From the NCBI GenBank assembly GCA_040387195.1, contig JAZKEF010000003.1, forward strand, positions 1 through 64,000: a stretch of DNA of 64,000 nt, read 5' to 3'. Positions 1 to 9,050 of this stretch are shown here, one piece after another (positions within the stretch are counted from its first letter, which is position 1; every line of letters starts with the position of its first letter). The notes beneath the pieces are model-generated. The model ran no database searches. It was not told where the DNA came from and saw only the letters and a program-made list of their open reading frames with translations. The position numbers and the translations under genes are program-made. The stretch comes from UKL13-3 sp040387195 (GTDB lineage: Bacteria > Bacteroidota > Bacteroidia > UKL13-3).

Positions 1-287
1 TTTAGCATTGGTCACTCTCGACCCTATTTATCAATGACTTATTTTTTTATTATTCTCATTTTATTCATATTGAACCCCTGAGGGGTTCTCCATGCTTACA
101 GTTCCTGCCACTTATGCATGTTGTCCCCCCCTGTCGGGTTTCTGCCGCTGGAGCCTTTGGGTTCATACAGTGCTGACAGTTCACTCCCACTTACGAAAGT
201 TGACTCCTGCGGGGACCTGCAGCTGCATTCGACAGCATAAAAAAAGTGGAACTTACGTCCCACTTTCTCATATGTAAATACTTTATG
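1..287. other. Non-coding stretch, no gene recognised
   Basis: No convincing gene is seen. The only open frame (92-277, plus strand) has no family resemblance and runs through inverted repeats. A perfect 7-bp inverted repeat (GAACCCC / GGGGTTC with a 3-base loop) lies at 72-88. The middle (about 100-235) is visibly more GC-rich than the flanks. The right end holds the terminator of the minus-strand gene that follows. The region could be the remnant of an element or simply a spacer; nothing in the sequence decides this. Confidence 0.5.
243..266 (-). terminator. Rho-independent terminator of the DUF4397 gene
   Basis: Read on the minus strand, AAAGTGG and CCACTTT form a 7-bp stem around a 10-base loop, and the second arm runs into a run of T. 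It lies about 20 bp past the stop codon of the minus-strand gene at 288-2066. Confidence 0.75.
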
Positions 288-2066
288 TTATTTAAGTATA
301 TTGATTTTTGAACCCAGTACTTGTTGATCCGATTTAATATTCAGTATATACAATCCATTATTCAATGATGAGATATTGGTAACTATATCATTGAAACCAG
401 AGTGCATATCTCGTTTCTGAACAACTATTACTTTTCCGGTCAGGTCCATTATTTCAATTGTTATATCATCAGACTCTTGTGATTGAAATGCAATATGCAA
501 TTCATTATTTGCCGGATTAGGATATACTGAAAGTGAACGACTATTGATATATTGTTCTTTTAATCCAACAGACCATCTTGACAACATGGTATCCACATTG
601 CCGTTTGGCCATACTATATAAAGTTTTGCTGAATCCAATTGTAGCTTTGGTGCCAAAGGATTATTCGTGGGGTCAAATTTTGTAAACTGTTTGAATCCAG
701 AGGTAAATACAAGTCCTGCCTGACCTTGATACAACATCAAATCACCAAATGCTGTTGTCATAACTGTATCCGCAGCGGCATCGGATATTTCAAATTGAAC
801 ATCGTCCAATGCAGAGTGTGATCCATATCCATGAAATGTTTCGTACGTATCATTTTTAGATAAAAATTGAATTTGCCCTACACCACGAATGGTAGTAGCC
901 TGTAAATCGGTTACACCATGGAAATACAGAAGATCAACATTCTTACTAAAAATCGCTGTTTTCTTTGCTCCTTTATATGTTACAATTTTAAAGGTGATAT
1001 CTTTCCCATTAGGATTTGAATTGAAGTTAGTTGGATTAAGTGTACGCACACCTGAAGCCAATGCATAGTAGTTTGCTGAAGAATCCGGAGTCAGGGATAA
1101 GGTATAAAATGCGTCACCAACATTTGCACTACCATTTGGGGCGACTGCAATTGACATTGGAACCCATGCATTATAGGCAGTGAAAGCAGTTGCCTCACGA
1201 AAACCAAATCCTGCTAATGTTTTAACTCCGTTAATATATACATCAACCTTTTTGTTTGAAGTATCGGCACTGTTATGGACAATTTGAATTTCAGCAGTTA
1301 ATTTTACCAATTCTACTACTGAACCATCACTGTATGCTACATATACTCTTATTGCTTTCGCTAGTGTTGGATTCCCGGTTTGGCTGTATACACCCGAAGT
1401 AAATACCACGCCTACTTTTCCACCCATGCCTGCAGTACTCAACTTATGAGCACTCAAAAACATCGTACTGTCTGTTGATGTTATATTACATATATGATTT
1501 CCGAGTAGCATAACAGTTGAATCCGAAATACTGCCGTAAGCAATATCATCTCCTATTTTTAATGCTCCGGTTCCGATTTTGTTAAAATCCATAGCAGGAG
1601 CATCCGGTACACCATTGGTGAATAATAGCGCAACTCTATTACTGGTGGCTATATTGTTGTAGGTATCCATGGTTTGGAATGAAAAAGAGCGATCGGCCCC
1701 TGCCGGATTTGTTGCATACTGGGTGGTATCAATTACTCCTGCAATAAATGCCAGATAGGTTTTACCGCTATCAATCCTGAAGCCCTCAACTTTTAATAAA
1801 CTTGTTGCTGCAGTAGTATCTGTACTGAATTTTTTAGCGATTGTCATTACATAATCACCTGAATCAATGACAATCATCTGTGTTGCTTTACGAAAAGGCA
1901 AGTCGTTTGCTATACGCGTATTGTTTGCCCAAACATCTACGGTATCGATAATATAATCGGGTGAATTGTGAATAATCTGCATTCGTGCAGTTTGAGCTTT
2001 TACTGTTCCGGCTGATAACAGCAACAGTGCAAAAGCGGCTAAAATGGTAGAGTTTACTTTTTTCAT
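288..2066 (-). CDS. DUF4397 domain-containing T9SS-secreted protein
   Basis: A secreted 592-aa protein. A Sec signal peptide covers about residues 1-24 (KK, hydrophobic stretch, then VKAQ). Two DUF4397-like repeats follow, at about 28-115 and 258-345. Each opens with an 'IVHNSxD...VDVYxN' type motif, and this fold is common in cell-surface Bacteroidota proteins of unknown ligand. The last ~80 residues form a type A T9SS sorting domain (VYPNPANNELHI ... GLYILNI), so the product should cross the outer membrane through the type IX system and be attached or released. It has its own promoter and terminator, so it is probably monocistronic. The exact function is unknown. The start is an ATG with a Bacteroidota promoter about 40 bp upstream. 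Confidence 0.85.
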   Translation of the reverse strand: MKKVNSTILAAFALLLLSAGTVKAQTARMQIIHNSPDYIIDTVDVWANNTRIANDLPFRKATQMIVIDSGDYVMTIAKKFSTDTTAATSLLKVEGFRIDSGKTYLAFIAGVIDTTQYATNPAGADRSFSFQTMDTYNNIATSNRVALLFTNGVPDAPAMDFNKIGTGALKIGDDIAYGSISDSTVMLLGNHICNITSTDSTMFLSAHKLSTAGMGGKVGVVFTSGVYSQTGNPTLAKAIRVYVAYSDGSVVELVKLTAEIQIVHNSADTSNKKVDVYINGVKTLAGFGFREATAFTAYNAWVPMSIAVAPNGSANVGDAFYTLSLTPDSSANYYALASGVRTLNPTNFNSNPNGKDITFKIVTYKGAKKTAIFSKNVDLLYFHGVTDLQATTIRGVGQIQFLSKNDTYETFHGYGSHSALDDVQFEISDAAADTVMTTAFGDLMLYQGQAGLVFTSGFKQFTKFDPTNNPLAPKLQLDSAKLYIVWPNGNVDTMLSRWSVGLKEQYINSRSLSVYPNPANNELHIAFQSQESDDITIEIMDLTGKVIVVQKRDMHSGFNDIVTNISSLNNGLYILNIKSDQQVLGSKINILK

Positions 2067-2104
2067 CTATTGGGATTGTATTATTAATCAATTCTTAATG
2101 CTGA

Positions 2105-2133
2105 CAAATATAGAAATACATTTCTTATTTCAA
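2105..2133 (-). promoter_or_regulatory. Bacteroidota-type promoter of the DUF4397 gene
   Basis: On the minus strand a TTG (-33 element) at 2133-2131 is followed by an 18-nt spacer and TATATTTG at 2112-2105, a perfect match to the TAnnTTTG -7 element. The predicted start of transcription is about 30 nt before the ATG at 2066. Confidence 0.65.
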
Positions 2134-2207
2134 GTGCCGTTGAAACTTAATAAGGTTGCGCGGGGGATAGTTTATGATATTTATACTCTAAATGAGACAA
2201 TAAATAA

Positions 2208-2215
2208 TACTTTTG
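2208..2215 (+). promoter_or_regulatory. -7 element upstream of the helicase-nuclease gene
   Basis: TACTTTTG matches the Bacteroidota -7 consensus TAnnTTTG and lies 23 nt before the ATG at 2238, which would give a leader of about 15 nt. No clear TTG -33 element is seen at the usual distance, so support is partial. It diverges from the promoter at 2105-2133. Confidence 0.45.
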
Positions 2216-2237
2216 AAAACCTTCGAAAGCTTTTATC

Positions 2238-5200
2238 ATGACAGACAAACACTCAATCAAAACCTTTGAGACTGCTTATAATCAACTGAATAACCTACAA
2301 CAAACGGCAGTAATTGAGACCGAAGGGCCTGTATTGGTTATAGCAGGACCCGGCACAGGAAAAACGCAGATACTGGCAGCACGTATTGCACATATTTTAG
2401 CAACAACTGATACAATACCAGAAAACATTCTTTGTCTTACCTATACTGATGCCGGAACAATTGCAATGAGAAAGAGGCTTCAACAGTTTATTGGAGCCGA
2501 TGCCTACCGGGTTCAGGTGTTCACCTTTCACTCCTTTTGCAATATGGTGATTCAGGAAAATCTGGACTATTTTGGATTGAAGGGGTTAGATGCTATCAGC
2601 GAACTTGAACAGATTGCGTATGTGCATGAAATCATTGACAGTTTCGGCACAGATCATCCCCTGAAACGATATACCGGAGATGTTTACTACGAAACGGAAA
2701 AACTCCTCTCGCTTTATGAAAGCATGAAGAAAGAAAACTGGAGTGCTGCATTTCTTTCTAAAAAGGCTGATGATTACATCGCTGACTTGCCCACGCGAGA
2801 TGCCTACATCTATAAAAGAGCAACCAAAACGGCCAAGGCCGGAGATATTAAACAGGCCGCTGTTGATGTGGAGGTTAAGAAAATGAATGAACTTAAAGCT
2901 GCAGCTCAGACATTTGCTATATATCAACAAAAACTTGCCCGTAACAGCAGGTATGATTTTGCCGATATGATTGTATGGGTAATCAACGCCTTTAAGGATA
3001 AGCCTGAATTACTCAGCATATACCAGGAACGCTTTTTGTATTTTTTAGTTGACGAATACCAGGACACAAGCGGTTCACAAAATGAGTTGCTTGAATTGTT
3101 GATTAGCTATTGGGACAAACCCAATGTATTTTGCGTAGGTGATGACGACCAATCAATATACAGATTTCAAGGTGCAAACATTGAAAACATTGAGCAGTTC
3201 ATCAAAAAATATGCTCCGCTTACCATCACACTGGAAGATAATTACAGAAGTTCTCAGTTTATTCTGGATGCCTCCCGTGCTTTAATTGGAAGCAATGTCA
3301 ACAGGATCAATCCCGATAAACAGTTGGTGGCCCATAATATACTTTCATATGAAGCTCCTCAGCCCGAAATCAGAAGCTACTATAATACCACCCATGAAAT
3401 TGTTTGCATTGCACAGGAAATTATAGCATTGCAGCGATCAGGTGTCGCACTGAATGAAATTGCGGTTTTATACCGTAAACACAGTCAGGCTGACGAACTA
3501 ATCAAATACCTCAAATCGAAAAACATTACAGTAAACGCGCGTAAAAAAATCAATGCCCTGGATGAACCTTTTATCCGCCAAATCATACGCATCTTAACTT
3601 ATATTGACGCTGAATATAAAAAAGCTCACACTGGTGAGGCCTTTGTTTATGAATTGCTGCATTATGACTTTTTCCATAACGACCCGATTGAAATTGCGCG
3701 CATTTCGGTAGAAGTATATAAACAGAACTTCAGTGAGCGGAATACGTCTTGGAGAGAAGAGTTACGCAGGGCCCACCTTCGCAAAGGTCCGGATCTTTTT
3801 AGCAGCAAACAACCCGGTGAACAGCTATTCAAAACATCACAGCTTCTGGAAAAATGGATTAAAGAGCGGGCAAATAGTACCGTTCAGCAGTTGATTGAGT
3901 CGGTTATTTCAGAAAGTGGAATGCTGGTAATGGCATTGAGCGGATTGGACAAGATTTGGAACATGCAGTTGCTACATACCTTTTTTGATCTCGTTAAAAC
4001 AGAATGCTCCCGCAACCCCAGAACGGATTTAACACGCCTGCTAAACACACTCATGCTGATGCAAAACGAAGGTGTTGACCTTCCGACACAACGAATTAGC
4101 TATGCCGAAGACGGAGTGCATTTTTTAACGGTGCATTCTTCGAAAGGTTTGGAGTTTCAATATGTATATATGATTGGATGCACCACTAAAGCCTGGGAAA
4201 AAGGCGCTGGCAACCGCGATTTTAAACTTCCAGATACCCTCTTCACCATTATTTCGGAAGATGAATCGGAGGAAAACAGACGTTTATTTTATGTAGCGAT
4301 GACGAGAGCGAAAACGCATTTGTATATTAGTTTCGCTGAAAGAGATACCAACGGAAAAGAGTTGGAAAAAAGCAGGTTTGTAGCCGAACTGGAAACACAG
4401 GCCCTTATGCCGGTTGCTACCCTTCATGCAAGTGACGAGGCTCTGCTCGAATTTGAGTCCAGCCTTTTTCAAGCTAAACCTGTTAAAACCCTGAATGATA
4501 TTTTTGACAACGACTTTGTAGACGAGCTTCTTGCAAAATATACATTAAGTGTAACCCACCTCAACAATTACTTAAAATGCCCCACCGCATTTTACTTTAC
4601 CAACATTATACGAGTACCCGCTCCGCTAAGTGCTAGCATGACCTTTGGGAGTGCCGTGCATCATGCTTTGGAAATGTTGTTTAAGAATATGAATGCGCAT
4701 GAAGGTAAACAATTCGGGACGGCTGATGATTTGTACAATGATTTTAAATGGTATATGCGCAAACATGAAGACAGTTTTACGGAAATGGAATATAAGCGCA
4801 GGCTTGAATACGGACAGGAAATATTACCCAAATATTATAACCGATATATCAATGAGTGGAACAAAATTACCAGTGTAGAGCGGAGTTACCGGAATATTGT
4901 GATGGATGAAGTACCGATGAATGGAAAACTGGATAAACTGGAGTTTGATGGGAATGTTGTAAATGTTGTTGATTATAAAACCGGACAACCTGATAATGCC
5001 AAGAAAAAATTTGACCGGCCTGATGCCGAAAAAGTATCGATAGCCAAAGAAGCAGGTAAGGACATTTTATTTGAAGACGAGTATGGCGGGGATTATTGGC
5101 GGCAAGCTGTCTTCTATAAAATCTTAATGGATTTTGACCAGACTAAAAACTGGGAAATGCGAACAGCAGAGTTTGACTTTATTGAACCTGACAGAAAAAG

Positions 5201-5414
5201 TGGTGGATTTGTGAAACATAAGGTTGCAATTACACCGGAAGATATTACTGTAGTAAAGCAACAAATTATAAAAGCATATCACGCCATTAAAACGAAACAG
5301 TTCAGCAAAGGTTGCCAAAAAGATGACTGCGTTTGGTGTGGATTTGTGAACGACTACTACAGTGGTGATAAGTCGCAAAATGTTATGTTAAAAGCTACTG
5401 AAGATCAGGACTAG
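2238..5414 (+). CDS. UvrD/Rep-family helicase fused to an Fe-S PD-(D/E)XK nuclease
   Basis: A 1058-aa superfamily 1A DNA helicase, probably acting in double-strand break processing or repair. Walker A is GPGTGKT (37-43) and Walker B is DEYQDTS (about 272-278). Motif III-like GDDDQSIYRFQGA, LEDNYRSS, the VHSSKGLEF motif and RRLFYVAMTRAK follow. A RecB-type nuclease makes up the C-terminus: FGSAVHHALE, catalytic D899 (GKLDKL) and D912-x-K914 (VDYKTG). Four cysteines, C781 plus C1026, C1031 and C1034, are arranged as in AddB/Cas4-type nucleases that hold a 4Fe-4S cluster. The arrangement resembles one-polypeptide AddA/AddB-like enzymes. No partner subunit is nearby. Its stop overlaps the stop of the convergent gene at a CTAG palindrome. 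Confidence 0.9.
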   Translation: MTDKHSIKTFETAYNQLNNLQQTAVIETEGPVLVIAGPGTGKTQILAARIAHILATTDTIPENILCLTYTDAGTIAMRKRLQQFIGADAYRVQVFTFHSFCNMVIQENLDYFGLKGLDAISELEQIAYVHEIIDSFGTDHPLKRYTGDVYYETEKLLSLYESMKKENWSAAFLSKKADDYIADLPTRDAYIYKRATKTAKAGDIKQAAVDVEVKKMNELKAAAQTFAIYQQKLARNSRYDFADMIVWVINAFKDKPELLSIYQERFLYFLVDEYQDTSGSQNELLELLISYWDKPNVFCVGDDDQSIYRFQGANIENIEQFIKKYAPLTITLEDNYRSSQFILDASRALIGSNVNRINPDKQLVAHNILSYEAPQPEIRSYYNTTHEIVCIAQEIIALQRSGVALNEIAVLYRKHSQADELIKYLKSKNITVNARKKINALDEPFIRQIIRILTYIDAEYKKAHTGEAFVYELLHYDFFHNDPIEIARISVEVYKQNFSERNTSWREELRRAHLRKGPDLFSSKQPGEQLFKTSQLLEKWIKERANSTVQQLIESVISESGMLVMALSGLDKIWNMQLLHTFFDLVKTECSRNPRTDLTRLLNTLMLMQNEGVDLPTQRISYAEDGVHFLTVHSSKGLEFQYVYMIGCTTKAWEKGAGNRDFKLPDTLFTIISEDESEENRRLFYVAMTRAKTHLYISFAERDTNGKELEKSRFVAELETQALMPVATLHASDEALLEFESSLFQAKPVKTLNDIFDNDFVDELLAKYTLSVTHLNNYLKCPTAFYFTNIIRVPAPLSASMTFGSAVHHALEMLFKNMNAHEGKQFGTADDLYNDFKWYMRKHEDSFTEMEYKRRLEYGQEILPKYYNRYINEWNKITSVERSYRNIVMDEVPMNGKLDKLEFDGNVVNVVDYKTGQPDNAKKKFDRPDAEKVSIAKEAGKDILFEDEYGGDYWRQAVFYKILMDFDQTKNWEMRTAEFDFIEPDRKSGGFVKHKVAITPEDITVVKQQIIKAYHAIKTKQFSKGCQKDDCVWCGFVNDYYSGDKSQNVMLKATEDQD

Positions 5415-5785
5415 GCCAGAAAATCGTGAAAATCCTGCTCCATTTCGATAAATAACTCAACAAAACGTTTGTACTCAGCTTTTAATACCATGTGATCCTT
5501 GGTTACACGGTCTCTTAAATACTCAAGAGCAAAACGGGTCATCCGCTCAATCTCATTTTCATGTTGCTTAACACTATGACGCAGTGTATCAATCACTTCT
5601 CTTTGGCGAATAAATTGATTCTGAAATTGTTCCACTTTGGGACCAACCTTCTTCGAGGAACTTTCTTTTGCAAAGCCAGCCAGCTCTTTCTCCATCACAT
5701 TCAACTGAGCCTTGTAAAAATCGAGATGTTTAAGCCATATAAAATGCTCTTTCTCGATAATTGCTGATGATGTCATTGTTTCCAT
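5411..5785 (-). CDS. Coiled-coil protein of unknown function
   Basis: A 124-aa charged, mostly helical cytosolic protein without a recognised domain. Heptad-like stretches at roughly 15-75 and 85-120 suggest a coiled coil or helical bundle (the HENEIERM and FIEMEQDFHDFL stretches). The start is taken as the ATG at 5785; the longer frame begins with TTG in AT-rich leader sequence. A second ATG lies 9 bp further in. It is convergent with the helicase-nuclease gene and shares its CTAG stop. No signal peptide or membrane segment is seen. I do not recognise the family. Confidence 0.65.
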   Translation of the reverse strand: METMTSSAIIEKEHFIWLKHLDFYKAQLNVMEKELAGFAKESSSKKVGPKVEQFQNQFIRQREVIDTLRHSVKQHENEIERMTRFALEYLRDRVTKDHMVLKAEYKRFVELFIEMEQDFHDFLA

Positions 5786-5965
5786 GTAGGAATTGCTTTT
5801 TAATGGGATATAAATATACAATCGTTTTTTAATTTTCCTAACTGGTTGTGAGATTTTTAACCTCAGCTACAGACAGTTAGCACCCAGCCGAAGCTCTATT
5901 TAGCCACTGACAATCAACAACTTAAATCCAATCCTAAATCATAAAAACTAAATGGTAAAAAAGAT

Positions 5966-5973
5966 TAGTTTTG
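5966..5973 (+). promoter_or_regulatory. -7 element upstream of fumC
   Basis: TAGTTTTG is a perfect TAnnTTTG match 32 nt before the fumC ATG, which predicts a leader of about 25 nt. No clear TTG lies about 19 nt upstream. Confidence 0.5.
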
Positions 5974-6005
5974 CCCGAAATTAATTAACCTAAAACAACA
6001 AATCG

Positions 6006-7400
6006 ATGGATTTTAGAATTGAACACGACACCATGGGTGAGGTAAAAGTACCTGCCGACAAGTATTGGGGTGCACAAACAGAACGTTCTCGCAATAATTT
6101 CAAAATCGGACCTGAGGCCAGTATGCCCAAAGAAATCATATACGCTTTTGCGTACCTGAAAAAAGCTGCTGCTCACGCCAATTGTGATTTAGGAGTACTG
6201 AGTGCTGAAAAGCGTGATTTGATAAGCAAAGCCTGCGAAGAAATATTGGATGGTAAGCTGGATGGGGAATTCCCATTGGTAATATGGCAAACCGGAAGTG
6301 GTACACAAAGTAATATGAACGCAAATGAGGTAATTGCTTACCGTGCTCATGTTAATGCTGGAGGAAAATTAACTGACGATCAAAAAGTATTGCACCCTAA
6401 TGACGATGTAAACAAATCTCAATCATCAAACGATACTTACCCAACTGCAATGCATATTGCTGCCTATAAAATGGTTGCCGAAACTACACTTCCCGGGATC
6501 TTACTATTACGGAACACCCTTCATAAAAAAGCTGAAGAGTTTATGCACATCGTTAAGACCGGTCGTACACACTTTATGGACGCCACTCCACTTACTCTCG
6601 GACAGGAGTTTAGCGGATACGTACAACAACTGGATAATGGAGCGCGGGCATTGAACCTTGCTTTGGAAATGGTGAAAGAACTTGCCCTGGGTGGAACTGC
6701 GGTAGGAACGGGCTTAAATGCACCAAAAGGATATGATGTGCTGGTGGCTCAAAAAATTGCTCTATTTACAGGGTTACCATTTGTAACGGCTCCGAATAAA
6801 TTTGAAGCTCTTGCAGCACATGATGCTATGGTCGAATTAAGTGGTGCCTTAAAAAGAGTTGCGGTAAGTTTAATGAAAATTGCCAATGATGTGCGTATGC
6901 TTTCATCCGGACCGCGTAGCGGAATCGGGGAAATTGTGATTCCGGATAATGAACCGGGTTCATCTATTATGCCGGGTAAAGTAAACCCTACACAACCTGA
7001 AGCTATGACAATGGTTGCAGCACAAGTGATTGGTAATGACGTAGCAGTAACAATTGGTGGTACCAACGGACATTTTGAGTTGAACGTGTTTAAGCCGCTG
7101 ATTGCAGCTAATGTATTGCAAAGTGCTCGTTTAATCGGAGATGCTTGTGTATCCTTTAATGATAAATGTGCCGTAGGAATTGTTCCAAACCATGATATCA
7201 TTAAGCGTCATTTGGAAAATTCACTGATGTTGGTTACAGCATTAAATCCGCACATCGGTTACGAAAATGCTGCCAAAATTGCCAAAAAAGCGCACAAGGA
7301 AAACAAGACATTGCGTGAGGCAGCAATTGAATTGGGTTTAGTAACCAATGAGCAATTTGATGCCTGGGTAAAACCTGAAAATATGGTTGGCAATCTGTAA
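6006..7400 (+). CDS. fumC: Class II fumarate hydratase
   Basis: Fumarase C catalyses the reversible hydration of fumarate to L-malate in the TCA cycle. It is an oxygen-stable homotetramer without an Fe-S cluster. At 464 aa it is the normal family length. Family signatures are present: RSRNNFKIG near the N-terminus, the SGTQSNMNANEV block, TGRTHFMDATPL, and the fumarase/aspartase signature GSSIMPGKVNP at about residues 319-329, which includes the catalytic loop serine. The C-terminal KENKTLREAAIELG is typical. The gene has its own -7 element and terminator. The partner enzyme gene mdh lies elsewhere in the window, so the two are not one operon. Confidence 0.97.
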   Translation: MDFRIEHDTMGEVKVPADKYWGAQTERSRNNFKIGPEASMPKEIIYAFAYLKKAAAHANCDLGVLSAEKRDLISKACEEILDGKLDGEFPLVIWQTGSGTQSNMNANEVIAYRAHVNAGGKLTDDQKVLHPNDDVNKSQSSNDTYPTAMHIAAYKMVAETTLPGILLLRNTLHKKAEEFMHIVKTGRTHFMDATPLTLGQEFSGYVQQLDNGARALNLALEMVKELALGGTAVGTGLNAPKGYDVLVAQKIALFTGLPFVTAPNKFEALAAHDAMVELSGALKRVAVSLMKIANDVRMLSSGPRSGIGEIVIPDNEPGSSIMPGKVNPTQPEAMTMVAAQVIGNDVAVTIGGTNGHFELNVFKPLIAANVLQSARLIGDACVSFNDKCAVGIVPNHDIIKRHLENSLMLVTALNPHIGYENAAKIAKKAHKENKTLREAAIELGLVTNEQFDAWVKPENMVGNL

Positions 7401-7438
7401 GAAGCTAATCACAGATTATCACTACATTAATTATACTG

Positions 7439-7472
7439 CAGGCTGTCTCTTTTGGGGCAGCCTGTTTTTTTT
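7439..7472 (+). terminator. Rho-independent terminator of fumC
   Basis: CAGGCTG (7439-7445) and CAGCCTG (7458-7464) form a 7-bp stem that wobble pairs extend, followed by eight T. It overlaps the longest possible frame of the next gene, which argues for that gene's ATG start at 7488. Confidence 0.85.
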
Positions 7473-7487
7473 AGTATACTTGCCCGG

Positions 7488-8123
7488 ATGGAATTGCTGG
7501 AACCTGTATGGAAAGGACTCATAACCGGATTAATGTTTACGTTAACATTCGGCACTGTTTTCTTTTCATTGATTCAAACAAGTGTGAAACGGGGTTTACG
7601 ACAGGGTCTCTATATTGCCGGTGGTGTATTGCTCAGTGATTCTTTTTACATCAGCGTAGCCGTATTGGGAAGTTCCTTTATTGTCGACAAAATGGAGGAC
7701 TTTGACCATATTATCCGTGCGGTTGGGTTTTCCTTTCTGCTCATTCTAGGCATTCGCTCCATTATCAAAAAAGAAAAGCCTCATAACGAAGAGAGTCAGC
7801 CGGCCGAAAAAAAGGGGATTCTTTATATGATGAAAGGAATAATGCTTAACAGTATTAACCCCATGGTATTAATTGCCTGGTTGGGGGTAGCCACTTATGT
7901 TGAAACCGTAAATCATTTCAACTTTGATCAGGTAGTCCTATTTTTCACAGTAGTATTGATTATGATGTTCAGCAGCATGTTCAGCATTTGCTATTTTGCC
8001 CGCAAACTCAAGGATGTTTTATCACCCGCCAACATGCACCGGCTAAACATTTTTTCAGGAATGGTGTTCATCTTGTTTTCCATAATTATCATCTGGCCCG
8101 TTGTAAAATCATTGGTTCCCTGA
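7488..8123 (+). CDS. LysE-family translocator
   Basis: A 211-aa inner-membrane exporter of the LysE/RhtB superfamily, which typically exports amino acids or other small metabolites; the substrate here cannot be told. About six hydrophobic segments are visible. The first (ITGLMFTLTFGTVFFSLIQ) carries the family's small N-terminal motif, and a central hydrophilic loop (KKEKPHNEESQPAEKK) precedes the NSINPMVLIAWLG block that is typical of LysE proteins. The ATG at 7488 was chosen because the longer TTG frame begins inside the fumC terminator. The gene is apparently monocistronic. Confidence 0.85.
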   Translation: MELLEPVWKGLITGLMFTLTFGTVFFSLIQTSVKRGLRQGLYIAGGVLLSDSFYISVAVLGSSFIVDKMEDFDHIIRAVGFSFLLILGIRSIIKKEKPHNEESQPAEKKGILYMMKGIMLNSINPMVLIAWLGVATYVETVNHFNFDQVVLFFTVVLIMMFSSMFSICYFARKLKDVLSPANMHRLNIFSGMVFILFSIIIIWPVVKSLVP

Positions 8124-8211
8124 TTCCTTATTATTTTCTTAAAAATTCTTAAAACCCCGCTTGCACGCAACCTTTTCCGGTAAAATGCGTCTTTTAGGAA
8201 AACGTTAACCC

Positions 8212-8886
8212 ATGAACATTTTAGTATATTCTGCTGACACCACCTTTATTGAGCGTTTATCAAAATCGTTACAATCCGTCACCTATTCAATCATCTCTTT
8301 TCGAAACCGAAAAGATGCCATTAACTTTGTATGTAAAGATACTGCAATGCTTGCCGTAATCGATGAAGGAACTGATGGGATTGAATTTCTTACCGCACTC
8401 AAGCTCATAGATGAGCAATTACCCGTACTCTTTACCGCCTCCGAAAAAAATGTTGAAACCAAATACAAAGCATTCGAATTAGGGGTGGATGATTGTATTG
8501 ACAAAAGTATTCCTGAAAGGGAGTTGTACCATAGGGTTCAATCTATTTTAAAGCGTTCGCGCATTGAGCCTGTTCATCAGCTATTTGAAAATCCGGTTAT
8601 TCTGGGTGCCTCTACGATGGATTTTAAAAGCCGCCATTTTAACTGTAAAGATCAATTAATCCAGTTGAGCCGAAAAGAGGCCGATCTGCTAAAAGTATTT
8701 TATTTAAACAAGGGCAGGGTACTGAGTCGGGAGGATATTTTAAAAGAAGTATGGAAAACTAGCGACTATTACGCCTCCAAAAGCATGGATGTATATCTGA
8801 CCAAGCTGCGCAAAATTCTGCAAAACGAAGAAATGGTTGAGATTAAAAACATTCACGGAACCGGTTACATTTTTTCAGTGAATTAG
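8212..8886 (+). CDS. OmpR-family response regulator with a degenerate receiver
   Basis: A 224-aa two-domain regulator: receiver (about 1-115) and OmpR/PhoB winged-helix DNA-binding domain (about 128-224; LSRKEADLLKVF, GRVLSREDILKEVW, VYLTKLRKIL, HGTGYIF). The DNA-binding half is canonical. The receiver keeps D51 as likely phosphoacceptor, T75 and K98, but the acidic pair that binds Mg2+ reads S7-A8 (D9 follows), and the D51-to-DG loop is about three residues shorter than in CheY-like receivers. No histidine kinase is adjacent, so it is an orphan regulator. It may act without phosphorylation or with an altered signal; this is inference. A strong bidirectional terminator follows. Confidence 0.88.
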   Translation: MNILVYSADTTFIERLSKSLQSVTYSIISFRNRKDAINFVCKDTAMLAVIDEGTDGIEFLTALKLIDEQLPVLFTASEKNVETKYKAFELGVDDCIDKSIPERELYHRVQSILKRSRIEPVHQLFENPVILGASTMDFKSRHFNCKDQLIQLSRKEADLLKVFYLNKGRVLSREDILKEVWKTSDYYASKSMDVYLTKLRKILQNEEMVEIKNIHGTGYIFSVN

Positions 8887-8999
8887 TTCCATTCTCTGAT
8901 ATAGCGCCACTTGCAGGTAGTATTGAACTATTCTTTAAAACAACCCCTTAGAACTTCCCTAAACTTATTTCACCTTTCAATTAAAAGCATTGTAAAACA

Positions 9000-9030
9000 A
9001 AAACAGCTGACGGTTTCCGTCAGCTGTTTT
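9000..9030. terminator. Bidirectional terminator between the response regulator and giant protein 1
   Basis: A perfect 14-bp inverted repeat (9000-9013 and 9017-9030) with a TTT loop is flanked by A-rich sequence on the left and T-rich on the right. It can therefore terminate both converging transcripts. Confidence 0.88.
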
Positions 9031-9050
9031 GTTTACCAGAATTGGATTAT

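Noticed and set aside
92..277. 61-codon open frame at the left edge
   Set aside because: Runs through inverted repeats and the terminator of the next gene; composition unlike a Bacteroidota protein.
6749..7201. 150-codon frame antisense to fumC
   Set aside because: Lies wholly inside a clear fumC; no motif.
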